Shown here in pieces: positions 1-8,676 of a stretch of DNA of 40,668 nt. Position 1 is the stretch's first letter, and every line of letters begins with the position of its first letter. The stretch comes from Anaerolineales bacterium (lineage in GTDB: Bacteria; Chloroflexota; Anaerolineae; Anaerolineales; UBA11858). The notes below the pieces were generated by a model. That model was not told the origin of the DNA, did no database searches, and saw only the letters and a program-made list of their open reading frames with translations. Where the stretch lies: assembly GCA_028278545.1 (NCBI GenBank), contig JANQED010000168.1:1-40668 (forward strand). The letters are read 5' to 3'. A program made the translations under genes and the position numbers.

Positions 1-249
1 CAAGCCTTTGTCGATGCCGTCAAAGATTATGAACCCGATATTCTGGGCATGTCGGCCCTGCTGACCACCACCATGCGCGCCATGGAGCACACTGTCAAAG
101 CGCTGGAAGAGGCCGGTGTGCGCGACAAGGTCAAGGTCATAATCGGCGGTGCCCCTGTCACCCAGGCCTTCTCCGATCAGATCGGCGCTGACGGCTATGC
201 CTCCAATGCCGCCTCCGCTGCCGAACTGGCAAAGACATTCGTTGGGTAG
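1..249 (+). CDS. Corrinoid (B12-binding) methyltransferase subunit, C-terminal part
   Basis: The reading frame is open from the first base, so this is the last 82 residues of a gene that starts outside the window. It closely parallels the C-terminal end of the complete corrinoid protein at 1838-2476: both have the SALLTTTMRAM / SAMLTTTMRAM stretch, a GGAPV turn and a GxDGYxSNA motif before the end. This is the Rossmann-type cobalamin-binding domain of the MttC/MtbC/MtgC family, which carries the methyl group between a substrate methyltransferase and the tetrahydrofolate side. The histidine that ligates cobalt lies upstream of the window. It directly precedes an MttB-like gene, its probable partner. 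Confidence 0.9.
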   Translation, partial: QAFVDAVKDYEPDILGMSALLTTTMRAMEHTVKALEEAGVRDKVKVIIGGAPVTQAFSDQIGADGYASNAASAAELAKTFVG

Positions 250-272
250 AGTATGTGGAAGTATAGATGAGT

Positions 273-316
273 GAGTAGGGAGCATAGAACGACGCAAGTA
301 AATCTCCTCCCTACTC
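273..316 (+). repeat. Inverted repeat between corrinoid protein and methyltransferase genes
   Basis: Ten-base perfect arms at 273-282 (GAGTAGGGAG) and 307-316 (CTCCCTACTC) are separated by 24 bases. The structure sits between the stop at 249 and the ribosome-binding site of the next gene, with no T-run after it. It may stabilise or process the transcript; it is not a convincing rho-independent terminator. Confidence 0.4.
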
Positions 317-355
317 CGTTTATTCTCCACCCAACCTGAAAGGAGCCAAGCAAGT

Positions 356-1816
356 ATGAGAGGCAACTACCGAATGAACGCCGGTGTGCAGTTTCGAATG
401 CTCTCAGATGATCAACTGCAAGAACTATATGACGGCGTACTGCATGTATTGGAATACACCGGCCTTGATGTGCATCACGATCAGGCGCGCGAAATATTGA
501 AAGAAGCTGGCGCCTGGGTCGATGGCATCCGCGTCCGGATTCCATCTTATCTGGTCAGGCGCTCTCTGGAATTAGCCCCGCGCAGCTTCACAATTTTTGC
601 ACGGGATGGAAACCCTGAGCATAACATCCACATCGGGCCAGGCCGCGGCCACTTTGGGCCAGGTCCGACCTGCCCCAACTTCATCGACGTGGAAACCATG
701 GAGCGGCGTCCTTATGTGAAAACGGATGTCCCCCTGGTCGCCAAGACCGTCGATGCTCTGCCCAATATCGATTTCTGCGAGTCCCTAGGCACGGTCAATG
801 ATGTTCATCACGACCTGGGCGCGCTGTATGAGTTTGCGGGTATGTTCCCCAACACCAGCAAACCCATCGTGGCCTGGTCGTACGACAAATATGACTCGGC
901 GGGCATTCACGAGATCGCGGTGGCCGAAGCCGGGGGGCAGGAAGCCTTCGAACGACGGCCCAATTACATACATTACTGCGAACCGCTCTCCCCATTGGTC
1001 AGCACCCAGGAAGCATTGGACAAACTCATCTTCGCCGCCCAACACCGGGTGCCATTGATCTTCACCCCCTGCCCCATCTCTGGCGGCACCGCCCCGGTCA
1101 CCTCAGCGGGGATCATCATTCAGGGCGCAGCCGAATCATGGATGGGTCTGGTCATCGCACAGGCCATTCAACCCGGCCTGCCCTATTTCATGGGCGGCGT
1201 CTTCTCGGTGATGGATATGAGCGCCATGATCCTTTCTTATGGCGCGCCCGAAATGGCCCTTAATATGGCTGGGCTGACCGAACTGGCCCATTTCGCCGGA
1301 CTGCCCCTCTGGCAGACAGGCGGCTGCACCGATGCCAAGACCTTCGACGAGCAGGCCATCATCGAAGGTTCGCTGACCGTCTTCTTCTCGGCGCTCACCG
1401 GGGGGGATCTGTGCCATGATGTCGGCTACACCGAGAGCGGGATGACCGGATCGGTCTTCCAGTTGTGTGCCATGGATGAAGCCATTGGCTACTCCCGAAG
1501 GATCACCCGCGGAATCGAAGTCAATGAAGATACCCTGGCCGTGGATGTGATCCACAACGTCGGCCCCAATGGGCACTATCTGCGAGAACCGCACACCCGG
1601 CGATACTACAAGAGCGAATTCTGGTATCCCAATTTGTGCGATCGCCGCAACTACGAAGAATGGGAGATGATGGGCAAGAAAACGCTCAAGGACCGCACCG
1701 TCGCCCGCGTCAACGAAATCCTGGCCACCCACCAACCCTCCCCAATCAAGCCTGAAACCGAAAAGGTGATCGAAAAGGTTTTGGCTGAGGCTGAAGAACG
1801 CGTCAAGGACAGCTAA
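356..1816 (+). CDS. MttB-family (non-pyrrolysine) methylamine/betaine:corrinoid methyltransferase
   Basis: The 486-residue protein belongs to the trimethylamine methyltransferase (MttB) superfamily of TIM-barrel enzymes, which move a methyl group from a quaternary or tertiary amine to a cognate corrinoid protein. Family landmarks are SRPIVAW-like text near residue 170 (TSKPIVAWSYD), TPCPISGGTAPVT near 235 and GGCTDAKTFDEQA near 320. The full-length frame has no internal TAG, so it belongs with the non-pyrrolysine members (such as glycine betaine methyltransferase MtgB) rather than true trimethylamine enzymes. The start is an ATG with GGAG ten bases upstream. It lies between two corrinoid-protein genes. 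The substrate cannot be read from sequence; proline betaine, glycine betaine, carnitine and related compounds are family precedents. Confidence 0.9.
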   Translation: MRGNYRMNAGVQFRMLSDDQLQELYDGVLHVLEYTGLDVHHDQAREILKEAGAWVDGIRVRIPSYLVRRSLELAPRSFTIFARDGNPEHNIHIGPGRGHFGPGPTCPNFIDVETMERRPYVKTDVPLVAKTVDALPNIDFCESLGTVNDVHHDLGALYEFAGMFPNTSKPIVAWSYDKYDSAGIHEIAVAEAGGQEAFERRPNYIHYCEPLSPLVSTQEALDKLIFAAQHRVPLIFTPCPISGGTAPVTSAGIIIQGAAESWMGLVIAQAIQPGLPYFMGGVFSVMDMSAMILSYGAPEMALNMAGLTELAHFAGLPLWQTGGCTDAKTFDEQAIIEGSLTVFFSALTGGDLCHDVGYTESGMTGSVFQLCAMDEAIGYSRRITRGIEVNEDTLAVDVIHNVGPNGHYLREPHTRRYYKSEFWYPNLCDRRNYEEWEMMGKKTLKDRTVARVNEILATHQPSPIKPETEKVIEKVLAEAEERVKDS

Positions 1817-1837
1817 CAGCACTAGGAGAGAATACCG

Positions 1838-2476
1838 ATGAGTGAATTGTATGAGAGATTTTCTACCGCCATCCTGGAGGGCGATAGTGAGAAGACCCAT
1901 AATCTGGTTGAACGAGGCTTGAAGAAAGGGCTAACTCCCAAAGAAATCCTCGACAACGGCCTGATCGTGGGGATGGACGAGGTGGGGGCGCGTTTCAAAC
2001 GCGGCGATATGTTCGTCCCTGAGGTATTGATGTCCGCCGACTCCATGGCAGCCGGGATGGAAATCCTGCGCCCGTTACTGATTGAAAGCGGCGCTGAGCT
2101 GTTAGGCAAGATCATCATGGGCACTGTCAAGGGTGATCTGCACGATATCGGCAAGAACCTGGTCAGCATGATGTGTGAAGGCGCTGGTTTCGAGATCATT
2201 GACATCGGCTTCAACGCCGAGCCCGAGAAGTTCATCGAGGCCATCAAAGAACACCAGCCCCAGATCGTGGGAATGTCTGCCATGCTCACCACCACCATGC
2301 GAGCCATGGGGCACACCATCAAGGCCATCGAAGAAGCCGGCCTGCGCGCTCAGGTCAAGGTCATGGTCGGTGGTGCGCCGGTGGACAAGGAATTTGCTGA
2401 CCGCATCGGTTCTGACGGCTACGGCTCCAATGCACCATCAGGGGCAGATTTAGCCAAGCAACTCGTCGCCGCGTAA
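1838..2476 (+). CDS. Corrinoid protein, MttC/MtgC type
   Basis: The 212 residues have the usual two-domain layout: an N-terminal helical cap (about 1-88) and a C-terminal cobalamin-binding Rossmann domain. The B12 signature DxHxxG is present as GDLHDIGKNLV, with the cobalt-ligating histidine at residue 102; the later GGAPV and SDGYGSNA motifs bind the cofactor tail. The protein shuttles methyl between an MttB-type enzyme and a methylcobamide:tetrahydrofolate methyltransferase, which is not in the window. AGGAGA lies about ten bases before the ATG. It follows the 356-1816 methyltransferase by 21 bases and is clearly cotranscribed. Confidence 0.95.
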   Translation: MSELYERFSTAILEGDSEKTHNLVERGLKKGLTPKEILDNGLIVGMDEVGARFKRGDMFVPEVLMSADSMAAGMEILRPLLIESGAELLGKIIMGTVKGDLHDIGKNLVSMMCEGAGFEIIDIGFNAEPEKFIEAIKEHQPQIVGMSAMLTTTMRAMGHTIKAIEEAGLRAQVKVMVGGAPVDKEFADRIGSDGYGSNAPSGADLAKQLVAA

Positions 2477-2493
2477 GGGTTTGAGGCCGAATT

Positions 2494-3192
2494 GTGACGT
2501 CACCGGATAAACCGCCCATCGTGGTTATCGCCTGCCAGGTCTTCCAAAGTCTGTTGGAAGCGTTAATTCCCGATGGGGTGGCTGAACACTTCACTTTCCT
2601 GGATTACGGGCTGCACCGCGTTCCTAAGAAACTGACCTGGTCTCTTCAAGACACGATCGACGAAGTTGAAGAGCCCAGCCTGATCATCCTGGGATACGGA
2701 TTGTGCGGCAACGGTCTAAAAGGGGTCAAAGCTAATCAACATACTTTGCTGATCCCGCGCACCGATGACTGCATTGCCATCCTGCTCGGTTCTTACAAGA
2801 AATACATCCAGGAATTCGAGAGTTCTCCCGGCACATATTATCTGACCAAAGGTTGGCTGGAATCAGGCAGCAACCCATACCAGGAATACATGGAATACAA
2901 GGAAAAATACGGCGAAGAAGATGCAACCTGGATCATGGATCAACAATACCAGCATTACGAACGCCTGGTGTTCGTAGCGCACAGCGTCGAGGATTTAGAA
3001 GAATATCGACCCCAGGCCCAGGAAGTCGCTGAATACTGCAAGCGCTGGGATATGCGCTACGAAGAGATCCTCGGGTCAGATATCTATGTGCGACGGTTGA
3101 TCGAAATTGCCACGGCACTTGATAAAGCCGATGACGAATTCTTGGTCATTCCACCCGGTGGCGAGATCAAGCAAGAGATGTTTCTGCGCTGA
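2494..3192 (+). CDS. DUF1638 domain protein of the corrinoid methyltransferase locus
   Basis: The 232-residue protein starts with GTG, 17 bases after the corrinoid gene. It resembles the DUF1638 family: an N-terminal IVVIACQVFQ strand with an early cysteine, an LILGYGLCGNGLKG segment, IPRTDDCIAILLGS, then an acidic central part and a C-terminal IPPGGEIKQ. DUF1638 proteins are often encoded beside MttB/MtbC-type genes, but I know of no settled activity. The repeated Cys residues (ACQ, GLCG, DDC) in otherwise cysteine-poor sequence could bind a metal or a corrinoid-pathway cofactor; that is inference. It sits between two methyltransferase genes in an uninterrupted operon. Confidence 0.75.
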   Translation: MTSPDKPPIVVIACQVFQSLLEALIPDGVAEHFTFLDYGLHRVPKKLTWSLQDTIDEVEEPSLIILGYGLCGNGLKGVKANQHTLLIPRTDDCIAILLGSYKKYIQEFESSPGTYYLTKGWLESGSNPYQEYMEYKEKYGEEDATWIMDQQYQHYERLVFVAHSVEDLEEYRPQAQEVAEYCKRWDMRYEEILGSDIYVRRLIEIATALDKADDEFLVIPPGGEIKQEMFLR

Positions 3193-3246
3193 TAACCCAA
3201 ATGAGCTGAAATTATCGCCCTACCAGCGAAGACAGGAGCAAGGATT

Positions 3247-4749
3247 ATGCAAGTAAAAAGAACAAATTACCTCGTGAACGCGACGCCCACCTTCGAAGTG
3301 CTCACAGAAGATGAGATCGAAGCGATCTTCCATGCCGCCCTGACCGTATTATACGAAACCGGTGTGCGCGTTTACGATGAAGAAGGGGTTCAAGTTGCCT
3401 ATGAAGGCGGCGCCATCGTGGAAGATAAGACCGACGACAGCGCGCTGGTTAAGATCCCACCCTGGTTGGTGGACAAAGCGCTGGCAACCGTGCCCAGCAA
3501 AGTGGTCACGGTGGGTCCTGACCGTACGCATAAGATGGAACTCTATAAGGACTCGATCACCTTTGGGGCCGGGTCAGACACGCCTTTCACGATCGATCCC
3601 TATACGGGAGAACGACGCCGCGCCACCTATAACGATGTCAAGAACTTCGCCCGCGTGGCCCAGGCATTGCCCAATCTAGATTTCCATATGTCCCTGGGCA
3701 TTGTGCAGGATACAGCCGTCGGCACCTACGACCGCTGGCAGTATCTGGCGATGCTCGAAGGCACCAACAAGCCCATCAACATCACTGCAGTGGATATCGA
3801 AGGCTTGAAAGATCAATTGGAAATGGCCTACATCCGCGTTGGCGGGAAAGAGGAATGGCGTAAAGGCCCCATCTTCTCGCTCTACATCGAACCGGTGTCG
3901 CCGCTGAGCCATTCCGAGGAAGTGGTACAGAAATTGATCTTCGCCACAGACAACGAAATCCCCTTCGTCTACACCCCCTGCCCATTGGCTGGCGCTACCG
4001 CGCCCTGCACCCTGGCAGGGACCGCCGTGCAGGCGCTCACTGAGAGTCTCTTCGGCATCGTGCTCAGTCAAACCCGCAAACCGGGCGCGCCGCTGATCAT
4101 CGGCGGCCTGATGTCCAACATGGACATGCTCACCACAGTCTACTGCTACGGCTCGCCGGAAATGGCTTTGTTGAGCGCGGCTTATACTCAGATCACCAAA
4201 TGGCTGGGCCTACCCGAATACGAGACCGCCGGCTGCTCTGACGCCAAGATGTTCGATGAGCAAGCCGCCATGGAAGCCACCATCAACATCGCCACCGCGG
4301 CGCTGGTAGGCGGCAATATGATCCACGATGTAGGCTACCTGGAGCAGGGTTTGACCAGCTCGATGGAGATGATGGTCGCTTCGGACGAGATTATCGACAT
4401 GGTCAAGCGCATCCTGCGCGGGATCTCCGTCACTGACGACAGCCGGGCGCTGCACGTGATAGACGAAGTCGGGCCGGGCGGTCATTTCCTGGATCACGAA
4501 CACACTTTCACGCGATTCAAGACCGATATCTGGCGTCCCAAACTCATCGACCGACAAAATTGGGAGAATTGGGAGGCTTCTGGCAGCAAAACCTACCGCG
4601 AGCGCGTCCACGAACGTGTGATCGAAATCTTGGAGGAGGAAACAGAGCCGCTCATGGATGAGAAGATGTTCAAGGAGCTGCGGCGGATTTGCGAGCTGGC
4701 GGATGAAAAGCACAAAGGAGAAGAGCTAGAAATCGCCATGTTTGGCTGA
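3247..4749 (+). CDS. Second MttB-family (non-pyrrolysine) corrinoid methyltransferase
   Basis: This 500-residue paralogue of the 356-1816 gene keeps the same landmarks: NKPINITAVD, TPCPLAGATAPCTLAGTA, SPEMALL and GCSDAKMFDEQAAME, followed by VGGNMIHDVGYLEQG. No in-frame amber codon is present. AGGAGCAAGG precedes the ATG. The two paralogues diverge at their N termini and in the substrate-facing region, so they may act on different methylated amines or form a pair that removes successive methyl groups. No corrinoid gene follows directly, so it probably shares the one at 1838-2476. Confidence 0.9.
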   Translation: MQVKRTNYLVNATPTFEVLTEDEIEAIFHAALTVLYETGVRVYDEEGVQVAYEGGAIVEDKTDDSALVKIPPWLVDKALATVPSKVVTVGPDRTHKMELYKDSITFGAGSDTPFTIDPYTGERRRATYNDVKNFARVAQALPNLDFHMSLGIVQDTAVGTYDRWQYLAMLEGTNKPINITAVDIEGLKDQLEMAYIRVGGKEEWRKGPIFSLYIEPVSPLSHSEEVVQKLIFATDNEIPFVYTPCPLAGATAPCTLAGTAVQALTESLFGIVLSQTRKPGAPLIIGGLMSNMDMLTTVYCYGSPEMALLSAAYTQITKWLGLPEYETAGCSDAKMFDEQAAMEATINIATAALVGGNMIHDVGYLEQGLTSSMEMMVASDEIIDMVKRILRGISVTDDSRALHVIDEVGPGGHFLDHEHTFTRFKTDIWRPKLIDRQNWENWEASGSKTYRERVHERVIEILEEETEPLMDEKMFKELRRICELADEKHKGEELEIAMFG

Positions 4750-4794
4750 TATCCGACCCTGCATCGAGACTTCCGAAGTCAGAACTCGTAAACA

Positions 4795-4852
4795 TAGGGG
4801 CGTGACCTCCCTCGGGCGTGGTTGCCGTACATCGAGGGAGGTCACGCCCCTA
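4795..4852. repeat. Perfect 20-bp inverted repeat in intergenic gap
   Basis: Arms at 4795-4814 and 4833-4852 are exact reverse complements over 20 bases, separated by 18. The GC-rich arms would form a very stable hairpin. The gap between the second mttB-like gene (ends 4749) and the hydantoinase-like gene (starts 4929) is the largest in this operon. There is no T-run on either side, so a classical terminator is not supported; a dispersed palindromic repeat or RNA-processing site fits better. A short open frame across it is an artefact. Confidence 0.7.
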
Positions 4853-4928
4853 AATGCTTGCAGAACAAAATATACTTTGTATTCCGCATTACCTGTTGCG
4901 AATTACACTGACCCTTTAGAGGTATAGC

Positions 4929-6932
4929 TTGGCATCACAGCAAGACTCGTCCAAAGCCCTGGTCCTGGGCATCGATACTGGCGGTACTTACACCGATGGT
5001 GTGCTGTTGGAATATCACTCTCGCGAAGTCCTGGCAACGCACAAAAGCCTGACCACCAAACGCGACTTTTCCATCGGTATCGAACGCGTCATCAAAGGCA
5101 TCGATATTCAGGATCCCTTGGCCATTAAAATGGTCTCGGTCTCGACCACCCTGGCCACCAACGCCATCGCTGAAGGCAAAGGCAAACGAGTAGCTCTTTT
5201 CCTTATCGGCTATGACCCTGAACTCGTAACCACTTTCAAGCTGGATAGTCAATTTGCCACACCGAACTTCTATTACTTCAGCGGGGGTCACGATCTCCAC
5301 GGCGTGGAAAAAGAGCCCCTGGACTTGTCCGGAATCCTCGAAAAAACCGCCACCGTCAAAAACCGGGTGGATGCTATCGCTGTCTCCAGCTATTTCAGCC
5401 CCCTCAACCCGACGCATGAGACCCGGGCCTATAAGGCGATAACTCAAGTCTGTGACCTACCCATTGTTCTAGGCAGCCAACTTTCAACCAAGCTAGGCTC
5501 GGTGGAGCGCGCCACCACAGCAGCTTTGAACGCATCGCTGCTGGCCGTGCTACGAGATTTCATCATTGCCGTACGCAGGGCCATGGAGCGCCGCGGCATC
5601 GAAGCCCCTTTGATGGTGGTACGCGGCGATGGCACCCTGATGAGCGATGAATTTGCCGCCAGAACCCCTGTGGAAACGATCCACTCCGGGCCCGCAGCCA
5701 GCGCCATCGGCGGTCGCTTCCTATCTCACGAGGAAGAGGCGCTCATCGTTGATGTGGGAGGCACCACAACAGACTTGGCCCTGATCCAAAGAGGCCAGGT
5801 GACGATCAGCGAACAGGGTGCTTCCGTAGCCGGGTACAAAACTTCTGTCCAGGCAGCCAATCTGCTCTCCATCGGTTTGGGGGGAGACAGCCACATCACC
5901 CTCGACCGGCAAAAACAGATTGTCATTGGACCGGAACGGGTGGTGCCCTTGGCCTACCTGGCTCACCAGCACCCCAAAATCGCCAACCAGCTCAGCGCCC
6001 GCACACAGAAGACCTGGCCCCCACATTCCCCCCTCTGGCTGGAACACTGGTTCTTGCTGCGTGAACCCGCAGATAACCACACCATCACATCTGATCGCCA
6101 AAAGAAATTGGTCAAAGCCCTCGAAGATGGACCCCTGCCGGTCCCAGACCTGCTCGAGAAATTAGACCTCCTGCACAGCAGTCAACTCAGCGCAGAGGAG
6201 CTTCTACGGCAAGAGATCATCGGCAAGGCCGGGCTCACCCCCACAGATCTATTGCATGTCGATGGCCGTTACACCCCTTGGGATGCACAGTGCTCCCAAA
6301 TTGGCCTGACCTTGCTGTGCAACTACCTGAACTGGGATCAGTCCACGCTGACCGAATTCGTCTGGTCCCAGATCGCGGAGAAGATTGTGCAGGCGATCAT
6401 CGAATTTCTCAGCGAGCGAAAGGTCTCCAAAGACTTGTTGAACAAAGAAAGCATCGGTGCCTGGTTCTTTCACAACAGTCTCTACGAAAAGCACCCCCAC
6501 CTGGATACACAAATTCGCTTGAGATACCCGATCATCGGCATCGGGGCCCCAGCCGAGATCATGTTGAGGGAGGTAGCCAGAATCCTGCACACGGATTTGA
6601 TCCTGCCCGACTATTTCTACGTAGCCAACGCGGTGGGAGCCATCGCCGGGAGCATCATGGTCGCGGAGGAGATTTTGGTCTACCCGCGCCTTTCCGAGTC
6701 CGGGCTAGATGTCATCAGCTACATCATCCAAACGCGTGAAGACCGTCAGGAATACGAAAACCTAGATGCAGCACTCACTTACGCTCGTGAATTTTGCCAG
6801 GAACGTGCTCTCAATGCGGCCTTGCGTTCGGGGGCGGATCACCCCCAGGTGATCTTCGAAGAAATATCTGATGGCCTGGATACGTACCGCATCCGCGCCC
6901 AAGCGGTGGGCAACCCGCGCCTGGCAAAGTGA
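4929..6932 (+). CDS. Hydantoinase/oxoprolinase (HyuA-like) ASKHA-fold protein
   Basis: The 667-residue protein starts at TTG, with AGAGG about seven bases upstream. The N terminus carries the phosphate-binding GIDTGGTYTDG loop of the hydantoinase A/oxoprolinase N-terminal domain, then VSVSTTLATNAIAEGKG; the central catalytic domain has IHSGPAASAIGG and VDVGGTTTDLALI. The C-terminal domain ends YRIRAQAVGNPRLAK. Family members hydrolyse cyclic imides/amides such as hydantoins or 5-oxoproline with ATP. No HyuB partner is present. Its place between corrinoid methyltransferases and the corrinoid activator suggests it opens a cyclic methylated substrate or serves as an ATP-dependent accessory protein; both are inference. 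A deleted relative lies at 9578-9682. Confidence 0.85.
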   Translation: MASQQDSSKALVLGIDTGGTYTDGVLLEYHSREVLATHKSLTTKRDFSIGIERVIKGIDIQDPLAIKMVSVSTTLATNAIAEGKGKRVALFLIGYDPELVTTFKLDSQFATPNFYYFSGGHDLHGVEKEPLDLSGILEKTATVKNRVDAIAVSSYFSPLNPTHETRAYKAITQVCDLPIVLGSQLSTKLGSVERATTAALNASLLAVLRDFIIAVRRAMERRGIEAPLMVVRGDGTLMSDEFAARTPVETIHSGPAASAIGGRFLSHEEEALIVDVGGTTTDLALIQRGQVTISEQGASVAGYKTSVQAANLLSIGLGGDSHITLDRQKQIVIGPERVVPLAYLAHQHPKIANQLSARTQKTWPPHSPLWLEHWFLLREPADNHTITSDRQKKLVKALEDGPLPVPDLLEKLDLLHSSQLSAEELLRQEIIGKAGLTPTDLLHVDGRYTPWDAQCSQIGLTLLCNYLNWDQSTLTEFVWSQIAEKIVQAIIEFLSERKVSKDLLNKESIGAWFFHNSLYEKHPHLDTQIRLRYPIIGIGAPAEIMLREVARILHTDLILPDYFYVANAVGAIAGSIMVAEEILVYPRLSESGLDVISYIIQTREDRQEYENLDAALTYAREFCQERALNAALRSGADHPQVIFEEISDGLDTYRIRAQAVGNPRLAK

Positions 6933-7077
6933 GACTGGAGCACCCCATGGAACTGGAAAGAGTAGATACCCAACCTGGCGAAAGCTGAAGAATCTTATAC
7001 TATCCGCGGAGATCAGCATCCTAAACTAGCAGTAGGGTAGAAAAATCTTATCCATCACAGGAACTATAGGAACCATA

Positions 7078-8661
7078 ATGCCCAAAATCACCGTCATCTA
7101 CGGAGAAGAACAAAAAAGCATCCAGGCTCAACCCGGCAGCTTGCTCGGCGATGTGATTGCTGAAACCGGTTTGCCTTTGGAACAGCCCTGCGCGGGACGA
7201 GGCACCTGCGGGAAGTGTAAAGTACTGGTGGAAAAAGGGGTGAGGCCACCCGACGAGATCGAGTTCGAAAACCTGACCCCTGGCGAGTTGGCGCTGAATA
7301 ATCGTCTGGCCTGCCGTGCCAAGGTAGATGAAGATGCGCAGGTCGTATTATCTCCCATCGTGGTGTACTCCAATAAGATCTTCAAAAGCAGTTCACGATA
7401 TAAGCGCGAACACGGTGTTCCGTTGGGATTAGCCATTGACCTGGGATCAACGACTGTCGCCGCCTTCCTGACCATGCTCGACAACGGCGAAGTAGCTGCG
7501 GGAGGCGCCAGTCTCAACCAGCAAACCGTCTACGGTGCTGACGTGATCTCTCGGCTGGCCGCTGCCATCGATGATCCGACCAACGCCGAGCGGCTGCGCA
7601 GATTGGCCCTGGCATCCATCAACCAAGCCGTAGATTCTTTGCATCTGTCAAAACGTATCCGCGGCCGTATTGAACGCGTGACCATCGTCGGAAACGTCGC
7701 CATGCATCACTTGCTGGCTAAGTTGCCCCTGGACTCCCTGGCTTTGATGCCCTTTCAACCTCACAGTACCGGGGCGATGAAAGACGCCAGCCACCTGATG
7801 GGAGGCATCTTCCCCGAAAGGGTAAACGTGTCCATGCCACCCATGATTGGCGGTTTTGTTGGTTCCGATGCTTTAGCCTGTCTGGCATACTTCGAGTTTG
7901 ACAACCCCCCAGGCCCCATTGCCGCCATCGACTTGGGTACAAATGGCGAAGTCATGGTCACTGACGGCGAGCGCATCCTGACCGCTTCAACTGCCGCCGG
8001 GCCTGCCTTCGAAGGGGTCAATATCTCCTGCGGCACACGTGCTATCGATGGCGCAATCGTGGATGTCGCGCTAAACGGAGACGAGCTAATTTTGACCACC
8101 ATCGCAGACGAAGAACCTATCGGGTTAACTGGTTCTGGATTGCTTAGCGCGGTACATCGGCTGTGCCAGGCCGGCGTAATCGATGTCTCGGGGCGCATTC
8201 AGGCAAATCCACCACGCTTTGCAGATCGTGTCAGCGAGGACTTTCATAACCACCGAGGCTTCAAACTGACACACGATGGAAGCCTACACCTGACCCAAGC
8301 GGATGTGCGTGAACTTCAAAAGGCTAAGGGCGCCATTCGCGCCGCCATCGACGTGCTCATGCAGCAACTAAGCCTCGTGCCAGACAACCTGGGTAAAGTC
8401 ATCCTGACAGGCTCCTTTGGTGGGCAAGTCGATATCGATGCCATCATCGAGATCGGTATGATCCCTCCAGTTCACAAGGAAGTCGTAGAAACGGCGGCCA
8501 ACGGCGCGGGTTTCGGGGCAGCCATGTTCCTCACCGATGAAGGCTTCGCCATGGGCGAAAAGTTGGCTCACCACGCCGAACAGATCGACCTGGATACCGA
8601 TGCTAACTTCAACATGCTTTTCATCGAAGGGATGTATTTGGTACCGCATGGGAAACATTAG
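7078..8661 (+). CDS. Reductive activator of corrinoid proteins (2Fe-2S ferredoxin + DUF4445 ASKHA domain)
   Basis: The 527-residue protein is of the RACE/RamA-like class, which uses ATP and low-potential electrons to return inactive Co(II) corrinoid to Co(I). The N-terminal plant-type [2Fe-2S] ferredoxin has cysteines at 38, 44, 47 and 79 (PCAGRGTCGKC ... LACRA). The ASKHA ATPase domain begins near residue 117 with LGLAIDLGSTTVAAFL; later DLGTNGEVMV, TAAGPAFEG and a LTGSFGG motif follow. The domain order matches bacterial RACE proteins. It completes the methyl-transfer locus, since every corrinoid protein upstream needs rescue from oxidation. AGGA lies just before the ATG. Confidence 0.93.
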   Translation: MPKITVIYGEEQKSIQAQPGSLLGDVIAETGLPLEQPCAGRGTCGKCKVLVEKGVRPPDEIEFENLTPGELALNNRLACRAKVDEDAQVVLSPIVVYSNKIFKSSSRYKREHGVPLGLAIDLGSTTVAAFLTMLDNGEVAAGGASLNQQTVYGADVISRLAAAIDDPTNAERLRRLALASINQAVDSLHLSKRIRGRIERVTIVGNVAMHHLLAKLPLDSLALMPFQPHSTGAMKDASHLMGGIFPERVNVSMPPMIGGFVGSDALACLAYFEFDNPPGPIAAIDLGTNGEVMVTDGERILTASTAAGPAFEGVNISCGTRAIDGAIVDVALNGDELILTTIADEEPIGLTGSGLLSAVHRLCQAGVIDVSGRIQANPPRFADRVSEDFHNHRGFKLTHDGSLHLTQADVRELQKAKGAIRAAIDVLMQQLSLVPDNLGKVILTGSFGGQVDIDAIIEIGMIPPVHKEVVETAANGAGFGAAMFLTDEGFAMGEKLAHHAEQIDLDTDANFNMLFIEGMYLVPHGKH

Positions 8662-8676
8662 CGGCCTTGATCTTGG

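Noticed and set aside
356..4749. Pyrrolysine-containing trimethylamine methyltransferases
   Set aside because: Both MttB-like frames are full length with no internal TAG, and no pyl genes are in the window.
4742..4927. 61-residue reading frame between mttB-like and hyuA-like genes
   Set aside because: It starts inside the preceding gene, runs through the 20-bp inverted repeat and has no recognisable protein features.
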